Shown: in pieces, positions 1-11,253 of the stretch
Layout of the letters: every line of letters starts with the position of its first letter
Numbering within the stretch: position 1 is the first letter of the stretch
Assembly: GCA_029844215.1 (NCBI GenBank)
Contig: CM056721.1
Location: 14,148,368-14,212,367, forward strand
Length of the DNA stretch: 64,000 bases
DNA from: Przewalskia tangutica
Lineage: Eukaryota > Streptophyta > Magnoliopsida > Solanales > Solanaceae
Reading direction: 5' to 3'
Notes under the pieces: model-generated
What the model saw: only the letters and a program-made list of their open reading frames with translations
The model's database searches: none
Told to the model about the DNA's origin: nothing
Position numbers and translations under genes: made by a program

Positions 1-97
1 AGATGTTCATTAAGAGAAGGTGTATAACCTTATTCTCTATATGTTACAAAAGAATTCAATAATTCGTTGAAATTGGTGATAAGCTTTTACTCCTCAG

Positions 98-2352
98 GTT
101 AAGGTTTTGAGATCAATTCGAAAATTGGAATCATCTGATGTAATTTTTGGGCATTGTGATGCTGATGCTGGAAGTAACTTCAAGGATGCGGACAACCTAA
201 TTCCCACTTATTTTGGTGCTGTTTTACACATTGATAATGCACAGTGGGATGGTATGCCTTTTCTTATTAAGGCTGGCAGGGGGCTAAAAAACAGGTTTGT
301 CTATTGCTCTCTAGTTATAGCATATTAGCATCTCTATTTCATGGTCAACCATTTGAAATATCAAATCCTACTGCATAAACACAAAGGAGGTGAATCCTTT
401 TCACATTGTCTTCAAGTATAATGCATATCCGGATTTTTGTTATGATAGTTTCACATGTTCCATTCAAACTATTCGTATCTGTGTGAGAATGCGAGAATTT
501 GATGCTTCTTTAGATTATCATTGAATAGGTCTTTTTTTCTAATTTATCCTTACTGATATGTTGCAGAGTTGAAATTCGTATTCAATTTTGTCGTGTTCCT
601 GGAAACCTTTATCATAATGATGGGGAGGCATACACAAAATCTTGCCACTAATGAACCGATTCTGCGTGATGTGCCTCATGAGGTCATACTCGTCAGAATC
701 AATAATAAGATGGGAAAAGGGTCAAATTTGCCCTCCAATTATGCTTTATAGTTTAAAATTTCCCTCCGTCAAACTTTGGGATCAAAATTGCCCTTCCCGT
801 TAGCATACTTATTAAATTTGCCTTACATGGATGGAAGTCTGACTTGGATCCTAACACAAAAATTGTCACGTCAGATCCACATAGACGCCGCTCCCACCCA
901 ATTCTTTTAACCCGTAACACGTACCCGTTTTCCCATCATTTAAATTGTTTCAACCCGATCCATTTTAGAAGAGAGGAAATCGATAATACCATCGGGTGAG
1001 AGAAAAAGATGACTTGGAGAAAAAATCGCAAACATAAACCCTAGTTGCCGATCCCTTGCTAATCGGCTTGAGGGGTACAAAATTTCTTCATTTTCCTTGC
1101 TAATCGATAGTAGGTTCTTCTTCTATCTGTTGTGTTCGTATTTGTTCAATTTTTGTCGATTTAGCGATTAGGGTTTCGTATGTGTTCCATTTTTTTTTTG
1201 TGTTTTTTGTTTCGAACGCTCCAAGCCTAAGAAGGAGTCGTTGAAGTAAATTGATTCGCAATCATACCACAATTGCACCTCCTTTGTGAAGAACAACTCA
1301 TTGAGAAATTTTTAGAGGAAACAACAAAATTTAGGTTGAAGAGGAAGGCTGGTAGGTGAGGATGGGGGCTGAAGTTAAGAACGCTAGATAAAAAATCATG
1401 AACACATATAGATCCAAAATATATGAAATTCTTCGACAAACAAACTTGTGCTATTAAAGAAACCTGAAGACAAAGCGAAATCGAAACACAAAAAAATGGA
1501 ACACATGCGACCCCTAATCGCTAAATCGGCAAAAAATGAACAAATACAAACACAACAGAAGAACCTAACACTATTGATTAGCAAGGAAAATGAAGAAATT
1601 CCGTACCTTCAAGCCGATTAGCAAGGGATCGGCAACTAGGGTTTATGTTTGCAATTTTTTCTATAACCCGATGGTATTATCGATTACCTCTCTTCTAAAA
1701 TGGATCGGGTTGAAACAATTTAAATGATGGGGTAATAGATTACGGGTTAAAAGAATTGGGTGGGAGCCTACATGTCGTCTATGTGGATCTGACGTGACAA
1801 TTTTTTTGTGTTGTGGAGTCCAAATCAGACTTCCATCCATGTAAGGGTAAATTTAATAAGTATGCTAACGGGAAGGGCAATTTATTTGATCCCAAAGTTT
1901 GACATAGAGCAGTTTTAAACTATAAAACATAGTTGTAGGGCAAATTTGACCATTTTCCCTAAAAAGATTCCAGGATTAGGCATGAGCTTGGAGACTTCCG
2001 AATTGAACCTGCTTTATAAGGACAAGTAATGTTTTCTATTTTCTTATTGTAATAACTATAGTGAATTAGTGTGATGTTAGGATCTCCATTTCCATGTCCT
2101 TTCCCCTTGTTGATGTACTTGGTACAATGTTGATGCAAGTATGAGCAACTTCTTCATGATGTAATAGATGGAGACAACCATCTATTTATGAGAAGCGATG
2201 AGGTTGAAGCTGCATGGAACATTTTATCTCCAGTTTTAAGCGAGTTGGACAATAACAATGTGACACTTGAACATTACGACTTTGGTAGTAAGGGTCCAGA
2301 TAAAGCCGGTAATCTCTGGGCTAAACATGGGGTCAAGTGGTTGGATGATTAG
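98..2352 (+). pseudogene. Glucose-6-phosphate dehydrogenase (plastidic G6PD4-like), 3' part, disrupted
   Basis: The family oxidises glucose-6-phosphate in the oxidative pentose phosphate pathway. Exons seen: 98-294 (after intron end ..CTCAG), 567-711 continuing at 1969-2025, and about 2131-2352. The translation shows KVLRSIRKLESSDVI, IDNAQWDGMPFLIKAG, EIRIQF, VPGNLY, NEPILRD and LVRINNK. After the inserted element come IPGLGM, ELNLLYKD, LLHDVIDGDNHLFMRSDE, AAWNILSPVL and the C-terminus WAKHGVKWLDD, then TAG at 2350-2352. The DGDNHLFMRSDE and WAKHG blocks resemble the plastidic G6PD4 class, which is reported to lack normal catalysis. The N-terminal half lies upstream of the window. Damage: an element at 712-1959 interrupts the RINNK/IPGLG reading. 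The acceptor before GTACAATG is TTG rather than AG. One base appears missing near 2145, so YNVDA and YEQLL are out of frame. It is almost certainly a pseudogene. Confidence 0.88.
712..1959. mobile_element. Long-inverted-repeat (foldback) MULE-like element inside the G6PD exon
   Basis: The two halves are near-complementary. The left end GGGAAAAGGGTCAAATTTG matches the inverted right end, and the similarity runs on for roughly 460 bp (about 712-1185 against 1497-1959). It is flanked by TAATAAGAT (703-711) and TAAAAAGAT (1960-1968), an 8/9 match. Nine-base target duplications are the Mutator superfamily signature. Removing the element and one copy of the duplication restores an uninterrupted G6PD reading at that point. 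The single-copy centre (about 1196-1330) encodes on the minus strand a piece with CNCGMIANQF, the start of a GRF zinc finger. This is the same gene carried antisense by the MULE at 14519-18458, so both probably belong to related lineages. No transposase is present, so it is non-autonomous. Confidence 0.82.
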
Positions 2353-2744
2353 TGAATTTCTTATTAGGCAATTACTTACAGTTCTACATCATACAAACAA
2401 TGAAATTCCTACGAAGGAAATATTAGAAATTCAATCCCCATACATGGTATTCGTGGTCATTGATTGAGATGGAATCAGTACCATAAAATTCGCACACCTG
2501 TTACACACTATAGAAGAATTATACTTTAGATGAGATTGGCATTTGAAATTGGGTTGGTATTGTTGGCGCCACTTGCTTGTTTGTTTTGTATACTGTTTAC
2601 TTGATGATGTAATATATCAAGCTGGCATGGTGACATATTAGTGAACTCCTTTGAAGTTGTATATTTGTTGTGGTTTAAACTTGACGCCACAAGTTTGGGT
2701 GTTGATTTGGTCAAATAATCATGTCACTATAGGGATTGATCACT

Positions 2745-2864
2745 ACTTCATAGTTGGGGGTAGAACAGGAAGGCTTTTGAGAAATTGAAGGATAAGTTTA
2801 GTTCGGCTCCTTTGTTGTAATTTCCGAACTTTGAATGGGACCTTTGAGATTGAAGATGCATGGT
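2745..2864 (+). pseudogene. Ty3/gypsy pol (RNase H start) fragment
   Basis: A conceptual reading gives EKLKDKFSSAPLL, an in-frame stop, then FPNFEW and FEIE after a frame change. This matches the usual gypsy junction between reverse transcriptase and RNase H (LK..L..APVL.LPDF...FEIE.DAS). Only about 120 bases are recognisable, and the SINE at 2874-3077 interrupts or abuts its 3' side. It is a dead fragment. Confidence 0.5.
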
Positions 2865-2873
2865 CCTACATTG

Positions 2874-3077
2874 AATTATTACGACATATCCAGTGTAATT
2901 CTACAAGTGGGGTCTGAAGAGAGTAGGATGTACACAGATCTTACCTCTAACTTTGCAGGATAGAGCGGTTGTTTTCGATAAACCATCGGCTAAAAAATAC
3001 TGGGGAATTGAACCTTATGCCTCTCGCATGCGAAGCTAGCGCTCTACCATATGAGCTACACGGCTACACCCCCTTGA
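2874..3077 (-). mobile_element. SINE with tRNA-Ala-like head and RTE-LINE-like tail
   Basis: Read on the minus strand, a tRNA-Ala(CGC)-related head with A-box-like and B-box-like (GGTTCAATTCC) pol III promoter elements is followed by a body containing CGAAAACAACCGCTC and CAGACCCCACTTGTAG. The same tail ends the LINE at 8920-10697. The whole 204 bp unit is flanked by an exact 9 bp repeat, CCTACATTG, at 2865-2873 and 3078-3086, which fits target-primed retroposition. The expected TTG-repeat end is decayed (TGTCGTAATAAT). Solanaceae SINE families with tRNA heads and TTG tails are known, but I cannot name this one. Confidence 0.68.
2996..3065 (-). pseudogene. tRNA-Ala(CGC)-like sequence (head of the SINE)
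   Basis: The D arm (AGCTCATATGGTAGAGC) and an anticodon loop TTCGCAT between CTAGC and GCGAG are clearly alanine-type. The acceptor stem does not pair well (AGCCGTG against CAGTATT), the T stem pairs at about 3 of 5 positions, and the anticodon stem has one mismatch. It is unlikely to make a working tRNA and is best read as the promoter head of the surrounding SINE. Confidence 0.6.
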
Positions 3078-3483
3078 CCTACATTGTTATTCTACTTGTG
3101 ATAAAGAATTATTCTACTTATTATTTGGAGCTACTTAACTAATATTTCTATGACTGAGTTAATCTGTCTCAAAATGCATACCTAATACTGCTTGGTCTAT
3201 AGTTATAAGATTTCTCAAAACAAATGCTTTGCTACCACATTCATGCAAATTTACTAGAATATTCTTTTTAATAGATTTAAAACTATTAAAAATATTATTT
3301 TTCTATCCTATGTTTCTAAAAATTAGTATATCTTTACAATTTAATAATTTTTTTAAAATTATTTAATTGCAACATTTAATCAAAAAATAATATTATATTG
3401 TACATAAGAAATGTAACGACAATATGATAGTCAATGACTCAAATATGTCCAAACCTACCCTTCCCTAATAAAAAATGATTGAA

Positions 3484-4045
3484 AATATGAAATTTTGTCT
3501 TACCTCCCTTACCCCCCCCCCTTCGTCCACCTACCACATTTTCAAATTTCTATTTTATATTTTTTTACTTTTATAAATAATTTATAAAAAATATGAATTT
3601 TTTCTTACACCCCGCCCTACCCCCTACTCTCACCCCACTCCATCTTCAAATTTCTATTTCATAATTTTTACTTTTATAAAAATATGAATTTTTTCTTACC
3701 CCCTGCCCTACCCCTACCCCCACCCCCATTGTCCTACCCCATCTTAAAATTTCTATTTCATATTTTTTGTTACTTTTATAAAAAAATTATTAAAAAATAT
3801 GAATTTTTTCTCCCCGCCTACCCCCACCCCATTGCCCTACCCATCCTCAAATTCCATTTCATATTTTTTGTTACTTTTATAAAAAAAAAATATGAATCCT
3901 ACCCCCACCCCATTGCCCTACCCATCCTCAAATTTTTATTTCATATTTTTTGTTACTTTTATAAAAAATAAAAGAATAAAATGAATTTTTTTCTTACCCC
4001 GCCCTATCCCATTCTTAAATTTCTATTATATATGGGTATATTATA
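3484..4045. repeat. C-rich minisatellite, about six units of 90-115 bp
   Basis: Each unit alternates an A/T part (TATGAATTTTTTCTTAC ... TTTCTATTTCATATTTTTT ... TTACTTTTATAAAA) with a C-rich part (CCCCACCCCATTGCCCTACC). Unit starts are near 3484, 3590, 3681, 3798, 3891 and 3981. Unit length varies through gain or loss in the poly-C and poly-A runs. The open frame across it merely reflects the periodicity and is not a gene. Confidence 0.8.
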
Positions 4046-4227
4046 TGAGATTAAAAAGAATTTTATGAAAAGAAAATGGTAAATGGGTCCAAAAAAAATT
4101 CATTTAATGAGCAAAAAGAGTTTCTCGAGAAACACTTCTCGAGAATCACCAAATTAGTGTTTCTGCTTCTCTTCCCATCTAGAAACACTTTTTGGCTTCT
4201 GGAAAAATTGTTTCTATTTCTGGAAAA

Positions 4228-4294
4228 GTGGTGTTTGGCAAAAAAAGTGTTTCTGAGAAACAAAAACACTTTCAGAAGCTTGACCAAACACCAC
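4228..4294. repeat. Inverted-repeat hairpin, MITE-like remnant
   Basis: GTGGTGTTTGG at 4228 is answered by CCAAACACCAC ending at 4294, with further inner pairing of AAGTGTTT with AAACACTT. Related words (GTTTCTCGAGAAACAC) occur just upstream at 4118-4170. Superfamily and target duplication were not determined. Confidence 0.4.
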
Positions 4295-4491
4295 CTAAAT
4301 TAAATGACGTATTTAAAAAATTGAAACCCAAAATTTTATTAAAATCTATCCAAGGTTCAGATGAAACCCAAATAACAGATCAATGCTAAGGACATAACTA
4401 ATTGGATGCACTTCTAAGTTGGGACGTAGCTAATTGGGTCAGTGCAGACACTTCTTTAAGACAGAGATCTAAACACAATAAAAAATATTGA

Positions 4492-5333
4492 TGTTGGATA
4501 GGATGTTGTGATAACATCTGTGAAAGGACAGGACAACATCTTTAGGATGTTGCCTGTGATGTTGCGACAACATTTCTGCCAACATTTATTTAACCGTTTT
4601 GTCTATTCTTCCGGCCTAAACAGTTGAAGTTACTGCGAGTAAAAATGACATAGGCAAACTTACCAGATTGCTGTGTTTAAAACGTGGTGAAAGACCAAGT
4701 CAAAACGTGGAGAGAAAGCAAGCGAAGATCAAGTCCAGATCGTTGAGGATTTGTAGGAGGAAGACTCGGTCCAAGCTGCTGCCATCTTTTGCTCAACCTC
4801 CACAACCATCAGTGAGGATTTCAAGGTAAGCTCAACACTATAAATAGAGGAGAGCTTCACAAGTATCGATATCCAGATTTAGAGAAGAAGAGCTTCCAAG
4901 AGAGCTCTCGAATTTTACCTTAGAAAATTGGATCAACATGTTAGCCTAAAGTTGTTTTAACATCTTGTCCCACATTACAATCGTTATCTCTATTCTAGAT
5001 TAAGCTTATTGTTTAAGTGATTGTAATGAAGATGTTGTCTTTTATCTTTTATAACTTTAGGCGAAGTCATCTGCGACTTCATTTTGTTTGTAATTTCTTT
5101 TTCGTTTGTAACGCTCAATTTGTAAAAAAAAAAAATCTTTGTAATTGTATATAATTTATACAATTCTTTTGGTCACTGACCATCAAGGGATATATGAATA
5201 TATACTCTTGAAAATATAAACCTCGTGTCTCTTTACTTTTTCTGCTGCATATACTCTATAAGGTTTATTCTGTTTTATTACAATGTTGCCTCAGATGTTG
5301 ACCCAACATTGAAAACAACATTCAGAGACTATT
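4492..5333 (+). mobile_element. Probable solo LTR of a retrotransposon
   Basis: The ends TGTTGGATAGG and ...AAAACAACA fit TG...CA. The interior has a good TATA box (TATAAATAG, 4839-4847) followed by a roughly 300 bp transcribed-looking stretch with T-rich 3' processing signals. Short inverted words (ACAACATC/GATGTTG) recur near the 5' end. No coding DNA lies on either side and I found no convincing target duplication, so the borders are approximate. Confidence 0.45.
4839..4847 (+). promoter_or_regulatory. TATA box of the solo LTR
   Basis: TATAAATAG at the expected position inside the LTR-like unit, followed by a purine-rich GAGGAGAGC start region. It would drive retrotransposon transcription rather than a host gene. 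Confidence 0.45.
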
Positions 5334-5339
5334 TTTGTT

Positions 5340-6790
5340 GTTCTTAATTTTTGTGATTTAAATCTTACATTTTACGAATCCGTAGACCACGGACCCAACA
5401 AAAAGTAATCTATGTACTGCTTATATCTTAAAAGCAAAAGCCAAATCCATTCACATGCCATCGACCTTTTTTCTAAAATCTGCTTTAGATTTGCTTTTGA
5501 GATCTTTGATTCTCTAATTGCTACTTTTTGACTCGGAATCGCATGAACGTGTCCATGTTTGTGTAAATCGGAATCATCGCTTATTATTACATAACATGAT
5601 ATATTACTCAAGACAGACTTGAGCAAATTGCTTGCTTTTAACACAATTTGAATTATGTCCGCTTCACGCCATAGCACGCACTTAACGATTCCGGTCAGGA
5701 AAAGTTACCGATCAGTGCCCAGCGCGCTATTGATAAATGAAAGAATGAATTTATGTTCTTTGGGGGAGGCAGAAAATAGAAAATATGCATAAAATAGAAC
5801 ATATAGCGCACAATAGGTGCAGTAGAGTTAGTCGAGCTAGTCCTACGAATATGTGAAAATTCACTTTGTTCGTCTCGATTTACATTTCTATTTTCTTTAA
5901 AGATGGTTTTCAACGGAAATGATATTTAATTTTATTTAACAGAACTAGTTTAGCGTACATGCGTTGCACGTGTCAATAAATTAAAAAAATATACAAATAA
6001 ATAAATTATGTAAAATAGCAATGGGCGTTAAAATATATACAATATTTATTTAAATGATAAAATAATATTATCACATTAACTTAGTTTTCGAATTGCGTGT
6101 AATAAGTATTAAAAAAATCTTGTCTTTATTTTAAACCTATAATTTGAATTATAATTTTATTAATGATGTTACCTACCTGATAAATTTATAATTATTTTTA
6201 ACACTCAAGAAATGATCTTTTATTTTTATATTTAAACCTTTATTTTTTTTGTCAAAATTATTTGATTGTTTGGATTAATTATAATACTTTTAAGCATTGA
6301 GTGAGAGTCTACTTACTTTTTAAGAATTATCTCGCAATATAAATCAGATAATCTTACATTAACATACTCTCTTGGTTCACTCTTTGAATATCAAATTATT
6401 AGTTTCATTCTTCCTTTATTTTACTGTACTTTGTAATTATTTCGTTATTTTGTCAAACTATTTAATTTGATGTTCTACTTTGCTGGAATGAATGCAAATA
6501 ATTAATGACAATTTATTTAAAATAAATTTTATCTTCTAATTTTTTATTCTCTTTCTTTAAAAAATTTCATTTTAACATTAATTAATCGCCTCTTATACTA
6601 CACTATAATTAAATTTGGTCTATTTTTTAATTTTCTTTTACCACCAATGTTCTTTATATTTGGAAAAGAATTAAACATCTTCATTCCTAAATCTCTAAAA
6701 GATTAAAGAATTTAATATTTTAATGTATTAATCTAACATGGTTGAACAATTGTGATTAAAATATATTAAAACCCTAATAAAAATAGCTAT
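5340..6790. other. Intergenic stretch, no gene recognised
   Basis: The minus-strand frames at 5372-5677 and 5695-5913 have no recognisable domain and no plausible gene context. From 5930 onward the sequence is very A/T-rich with no sustained coding signal. Confidence 0.6.
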
Positions 6791-6796
6791 TACAAT

Positions 6797-7945
6797 CAAA
6801 CATCTCTATAGTGGCGGCGTTTGTCCGAAAATTTCATAGACGTTATAGTGAATTGTTGTTATATATGTATACTGACACTTCATGTTTGAATCTCATTTAA
6901 CCAGTATAAATGAAAGTACGCAAAGAATTATTTTTATGTATTTTTTATGCCATAAACGAAAATAATATACTTGTTAATTTTAATGTTTCAATTGATTTTC
7001 ATATCTCATTAATTAAAAGGACTAATAAATTACAAATAAATCAATGACTAGTTGTATCATACCAATAAATAATTAAAATCTAAGAAACATATGCATTTAA
7101 AATTAATTGAGAATTTAAATACAATTTCAAGTTTGACGTAAGAATTCTACAATTGTATGTTGTTTCATAAATTTCAGTCTCTTAGCGATGATATAACGCT
7201 TGAATGAACAAAGAATTTCAAACTTTCAACAAATAACTTTCCCTTGAAGACTATTTAAAAGCTTAACATTTGACTCTTCTATCTCACCACAAGTAGCAAT
7301 AGGTTGAGGCTCTTCATCAACACTTTCATTTCTGTGTCTGTTGTCTCTTGTTCTTCCACTCCAATCACTTGTGCAATAAACTCTTCATCAGTGTAAGTTT
7401 CAAGGATTGAAAGAGTTGCGTTAAACTCTGTATAAGTGGTAGCATCCATTGCTTGATTGGTGTTATGGATGGGATTTGGCTATAAGCAAATTCTAAATTT
7501 TCACTATTAATATGTGGGTTTTCATCTGTAGGTAGAATTTCGATATTTCTCCAACAATGGCGAATGATGTTTCTACAATTGTAGGTTGTTTCGTAAATTT
7601 CAGACTCTTAGTGATAATATAACGCTTAATTGACGAAGATTTTTGTCCAAACTTTCGACAAAAAGGAATTCAATCTTTCCTTTGATGATTGCCATAAATA
7701 TTTTGATATTTCACTTTTTATACATAATATATATATATTTCTTACAAATATTATTACACAATATTTGAGTATGGTTGTTATAGAGATGTAATTTTATAAA
7801 GAGTTTACCGCTATAATAAATGTCATTGTTGTTATAGGTAGAATGTTGTTATAGAGAAGTAAAACATAACAAGAAAAAACGGTTTCGGAGAAAATTTATA
7901 GTTAAAATATTGTTATAGCGAATGACAATTATAGAGATGATTGAC
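6797..7945 (-). mobile_element. DNA-transposon remnant, possibly Pogo/Tigger-like (CENP-B/DDE type)
   Basis: Both ends carry CATCTCTATA facing inward, followed by words such as GTTATAG and TTGTTATA. Between about 7630 and 7265 the minus strand reads, with frameshifts, IIRHCWRNIEILPTDE and YTDEEFIAQV. These resemble the C-terminal region after the catalytic domain of plant CENP-B-like DDE transposases. A short block (TTCTACAATTGTA..TTGTTTC) is repeated at 7143 and 7572. The protein match is short and from memory, so class and ends are tentative. Confidence 0.35.
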
Positions 7946-7949
7946 GGTA

Positions 7950-8915
7950 GAATATATAGTTCAAATAAGAAGGATTTACTACATAAATAGTAAATAATTA
8001 TTTTTCTACCGTAGAGTCTTCTAATGAAGGGCAAAAAATATGATAGATTTGGGAAACGTTTTATTTATGAAATAAAATGCATACCTAAAGATTTGGGCAC
8101 AATAACTTTTCTTCCTAACAGACTTCAATTGTATGGAACTAAAATACGATACAGATAGTAGCCACTCACAGAATTAATATCGTATATGCAATTGAAGACC
8201 ACAAGAGAATAGGAATACAGAAACCACACGGAAAGGAAAACAAGGTTAACAATTGAAACGATGAAGCAACCATGAAGCCCTACATGCAGAACTCGATATA
8301 TACGTGGAAGATTAAAAAATTCTAGATGAAATCATGAAATAGAATTGGTTACATACACATAATTATTTGGTAAGTATTAATTGCCATTAATTCTGATGAC
8401 AATTTAATGTTTGTTAACTTGATTCCATAAATTTAGATTAAATATATAAGAAAATTTTGGAGGTATATTTTTATAAGGTAAAATAATTTGAGGAAAATAG
8501 TAAATGACAATTTTAATAATATTATCATATACTTGACAGTCTTCCTTAGGTAAAAATTCGGCAAGAAAACCTGCTAATGAAGAACGTCACACAGGTTGAC
8601 AATAGAGATTCCTATCAAGTTTTGTTTTAGTGTGCGGATCTTGAACGTGTATGCAAACATCTGTTAATAAAAAGATTGTATAATTTCGTAAAATTTTGTG
8701 TAGCCAAAATTATGGCTACAAAGTGTGTAACTTTTTAAATTGAAACATGAAAAAATAGATGTATTAATGACGAAATTGATCAAGCAATCAACGTATGAAT
8801 AATCAATTACGTTACTCACCAGTTGTGACGTCAGGGATTAATCACAGCTTTCAATAAATCATCACTTGTCATAACAAAAATTATCATAGTTGATGAATTA
8901 TATGGAGGAGTGCAC
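7950..8915. other. Intergenic stretch, nothing recognised
   Basis: A/T-rich DNA with no coding frame or clear repeat structure that I can support. Confidence 0.5.
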
Positions 8916-8919
8916 TGCA

Positions 8920-10697
8920 CCAACATCAACAAAAACAACATGTCCAGTAAAATTCTATAACATGGAGTATGAAGAGGGTAGAATGTACGTAGACCTTAAT
9001 TCTACATGGGTAGGTAAAGCGGTTGTTTTCGAGAGACTCTCGGCTCAGGATAAAGCACAAGCAAAGTAAGACAAACAAAGTGACTAAACCATGATAGCGA
9101 ATTCTGAAAAAGAAGCAATAGCTAATGCATGTAAATAAGATAAACAAAATACACATAACAACATAAATCAAACAACAGAGGCCTATACGGCAATATTGTG
9201 CCTGCTAGTATGATAGGCTAAGCGGGTCTACAATAATAACACTATAACTACCAGTTTGTAACCGTAGGTAGGAATACCTACTACACTTTTACCCTAATTC
9301 TTGTCCTCCATAACTCCTATCTAAGGTCATGTCCTCAGTGAGTTGCACCTGCGCCATATCCCGTCTAATCACATCTCCCCAATACTTCTTCGACCTACCT
9401 CTACCCCTCTTGTACCCGTCCATAAACAACCTTTCATACCTCCGCACTGGGGAATTTGTGCCTCTCCTCTGCACGTGTCCGAACCATCTCAACCTTGTTT
9501 CCCGCATCTTATCCTCCACCGGGGCCACCAACTCTATCCCGGATATCATCATTTCTAGTTTTATCCCTCCTTGTATGCCCACACATCCATCTTAGCATCC
9601 TTATCTCCGCAACTTTAATCTTTTGGGTGTGCGAATTTTTGACCGGCCAATACTCCGCCCTATACAACATAATCGGTCTAACCACCATCCTATATAACTT
9701 GCCTTTAAATTTTGGTGGCATTTTGTTATCGCACAAAACTCTAGATGCGAGCCTTCATTTCATCCACCATTCCCCAATACAATGTGTGACATCGTCATCA
9801 ATATCTCCATTCCATTGGATAATAGATCCGAGGTACTTGAAGCTTCCTTTCTTTGGAATGACATGAGAACCAAGCCTCACATCCACGCCTGTCTCAGGGT
9901 CGCTCCCGTTACTAAACTTGCACTCCAAGTATTTTGTCTTGGTCCTACTCAGCCTGAACCCTTTATACTCCAGAGTATGTCTCCATATCTCCAACTTAAC
10001 GTTCACTCCATTGCGAGTCTCATCAATCATGACTATGTCGTATGCGAATAACATACACCATGTCACCTCCCATTGGATTTATCGCGTCAGTCCATCCACC
10101 ACCAAGGCAAATAGAAATTGGCTAAGAGTTGATCCCTGATGCAGCCCCATCATCACTTGGAAGTGCTCTGAGTCTCCTCCTACTGTCTGTACCCTGGTCT
10201 TGACTCCATTATACATATCCTTGATTAACCTAATGTATGCCACAGGTACACGTCTAACCTCCAAACATCTCCATAGAACATCCCTAGGGACTTTGTCGTA
10301 TGTCTTCTCGAGGTCGATGAAAACCATATGTAAGTCTCTCTTCCTTTCCATATACTGCTTCACCAACCTCCTAATAAAATGAATGGCTTATGTAGTCGAA
10401 CGCCCCGACATGAATCCAAACTGGTTCTCAGAGATAACACGCCTCTTCTCACCCTCATATCCACGACTTTTTCCCAAACTTTCATAGTGTGGTTTAGCAG
10501 CTTGATACCTCTATAGTTGTTGCAACTCTGGATATCACATTTGTTCTTGTACAAAGGAATCATTGTACTCCACCTCCATTCTTGGACATTCTCGCCATCT
10601 TAAAAATGTCGTTAACAACTCTGTCATCTACTCCAAACCTGTCCTGTCTGCGCTCTTCCAAAATTCAATTTTGATTTCATCAGGCCCAATAACTAGT
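8920..10697 (-). mobile_element. RTE-type LINE, 5'-truncated, dead
   Basis: Read from 10697 downward, the reverse transcriptase starts at GPDEIKIEFWKSAD and continues through NNYRGIKLL, MVFIDLEKTYDKVPR, GLHQGSTLSQFLFALV, SRTKTKYLECKF, KYLGSIIQ, LRWMCGHTRRDK and ETRLRWFGHVQRR to DMTLDRS. This order is typical of plant RTE-clade LINEs. The pieces sit in several frames, so it is a pseudogene. The catalytic FADD box reads FAYD (near 10043), which would inactivate it anyway. The 3' UTR runs to a TTG-rich end (TGTTGTTTTTGTTGATG) near 8920. It contains the GAGAGTCTCTCGAAAACAACC tail block shared by the SINE at 2874-3077 and the scrap at 25808-25895. No host gene is nearby. Confidence 0.85.
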
Positions 10698-10699
10698 AT

Positions 10700-11244
10700 C
10701 TATAAACATGGAGTTGGACGTTGTTCTCAAATACTTTTATAACGTGATATAACATATTTATTGAATTTGTCTAAAAAGGAACACCATTTCAGTCAAAAAA
10801 AATCTCATAGAGATTTATGGCTAATTTTGAGTAGGGCCAAAAAAGAAAACAAAAATAAGAAGTGATTGGAAAGTAAAATATATCACATGGTATGGGTCGT
10901 GGCATATATTCTGGTCGGTAATTGACATAATGGCTGTCGTAGTGGATGATGCAACCTCTAGATTTTTTTTTCTCCATCTCAAAATCACATTACAATTACA
11001 TATCTAACCATGGTTGTCAGGATGTGAGCTAATTTCAGCAACTTCAATTAAAGGGTCATTTTGGACAGCTTCGTTAATTTGATTAGTACTTCTATGAATG
11101 TGTTTTTTCAGCTTTAATATGTGCATTGCTTTTAGACTATGAATCTCAATAAGTCAATTTAAATAGGAGTTGTTCACCCAGTCTTTCCCCTTTATTATGT
11201 TCTCACTTTCTAGTCCTGGGAGAGGTGCATTATCTAAAAAGAGT
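10700..11244. other. Intergenic stretch, nothing recognised
   Basis: A/T-rich spacer between the LINE 5' truncation point and the MITE. No coding frame or repeat could be supported. Confidence 0.5.
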
Positions 11245-11253
11245 ATACAAAAT

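Noticed and set aside
2996..3065. A functional tRNA-Ala(CGC) gene
   Set aside because: Acceptor and T stems do not pair well and it is fused to a LINE-type tail within target duplications, so it is a SINE head.
3684..3971. 95 aa Pro/Leu-rich frame
   Set aside because: It is the C-rich minisatellite translated.
5372..5913. Minus-strand frames of 101 and 72 aa as a possible host gene
   Set aside because: No recognisable domain, no splice or start context, and no homology I can name.
9329..10382. Plus-strand frames across the LINE
   Set aside because: They are shadows of the minus-strand reverse transcriptase.
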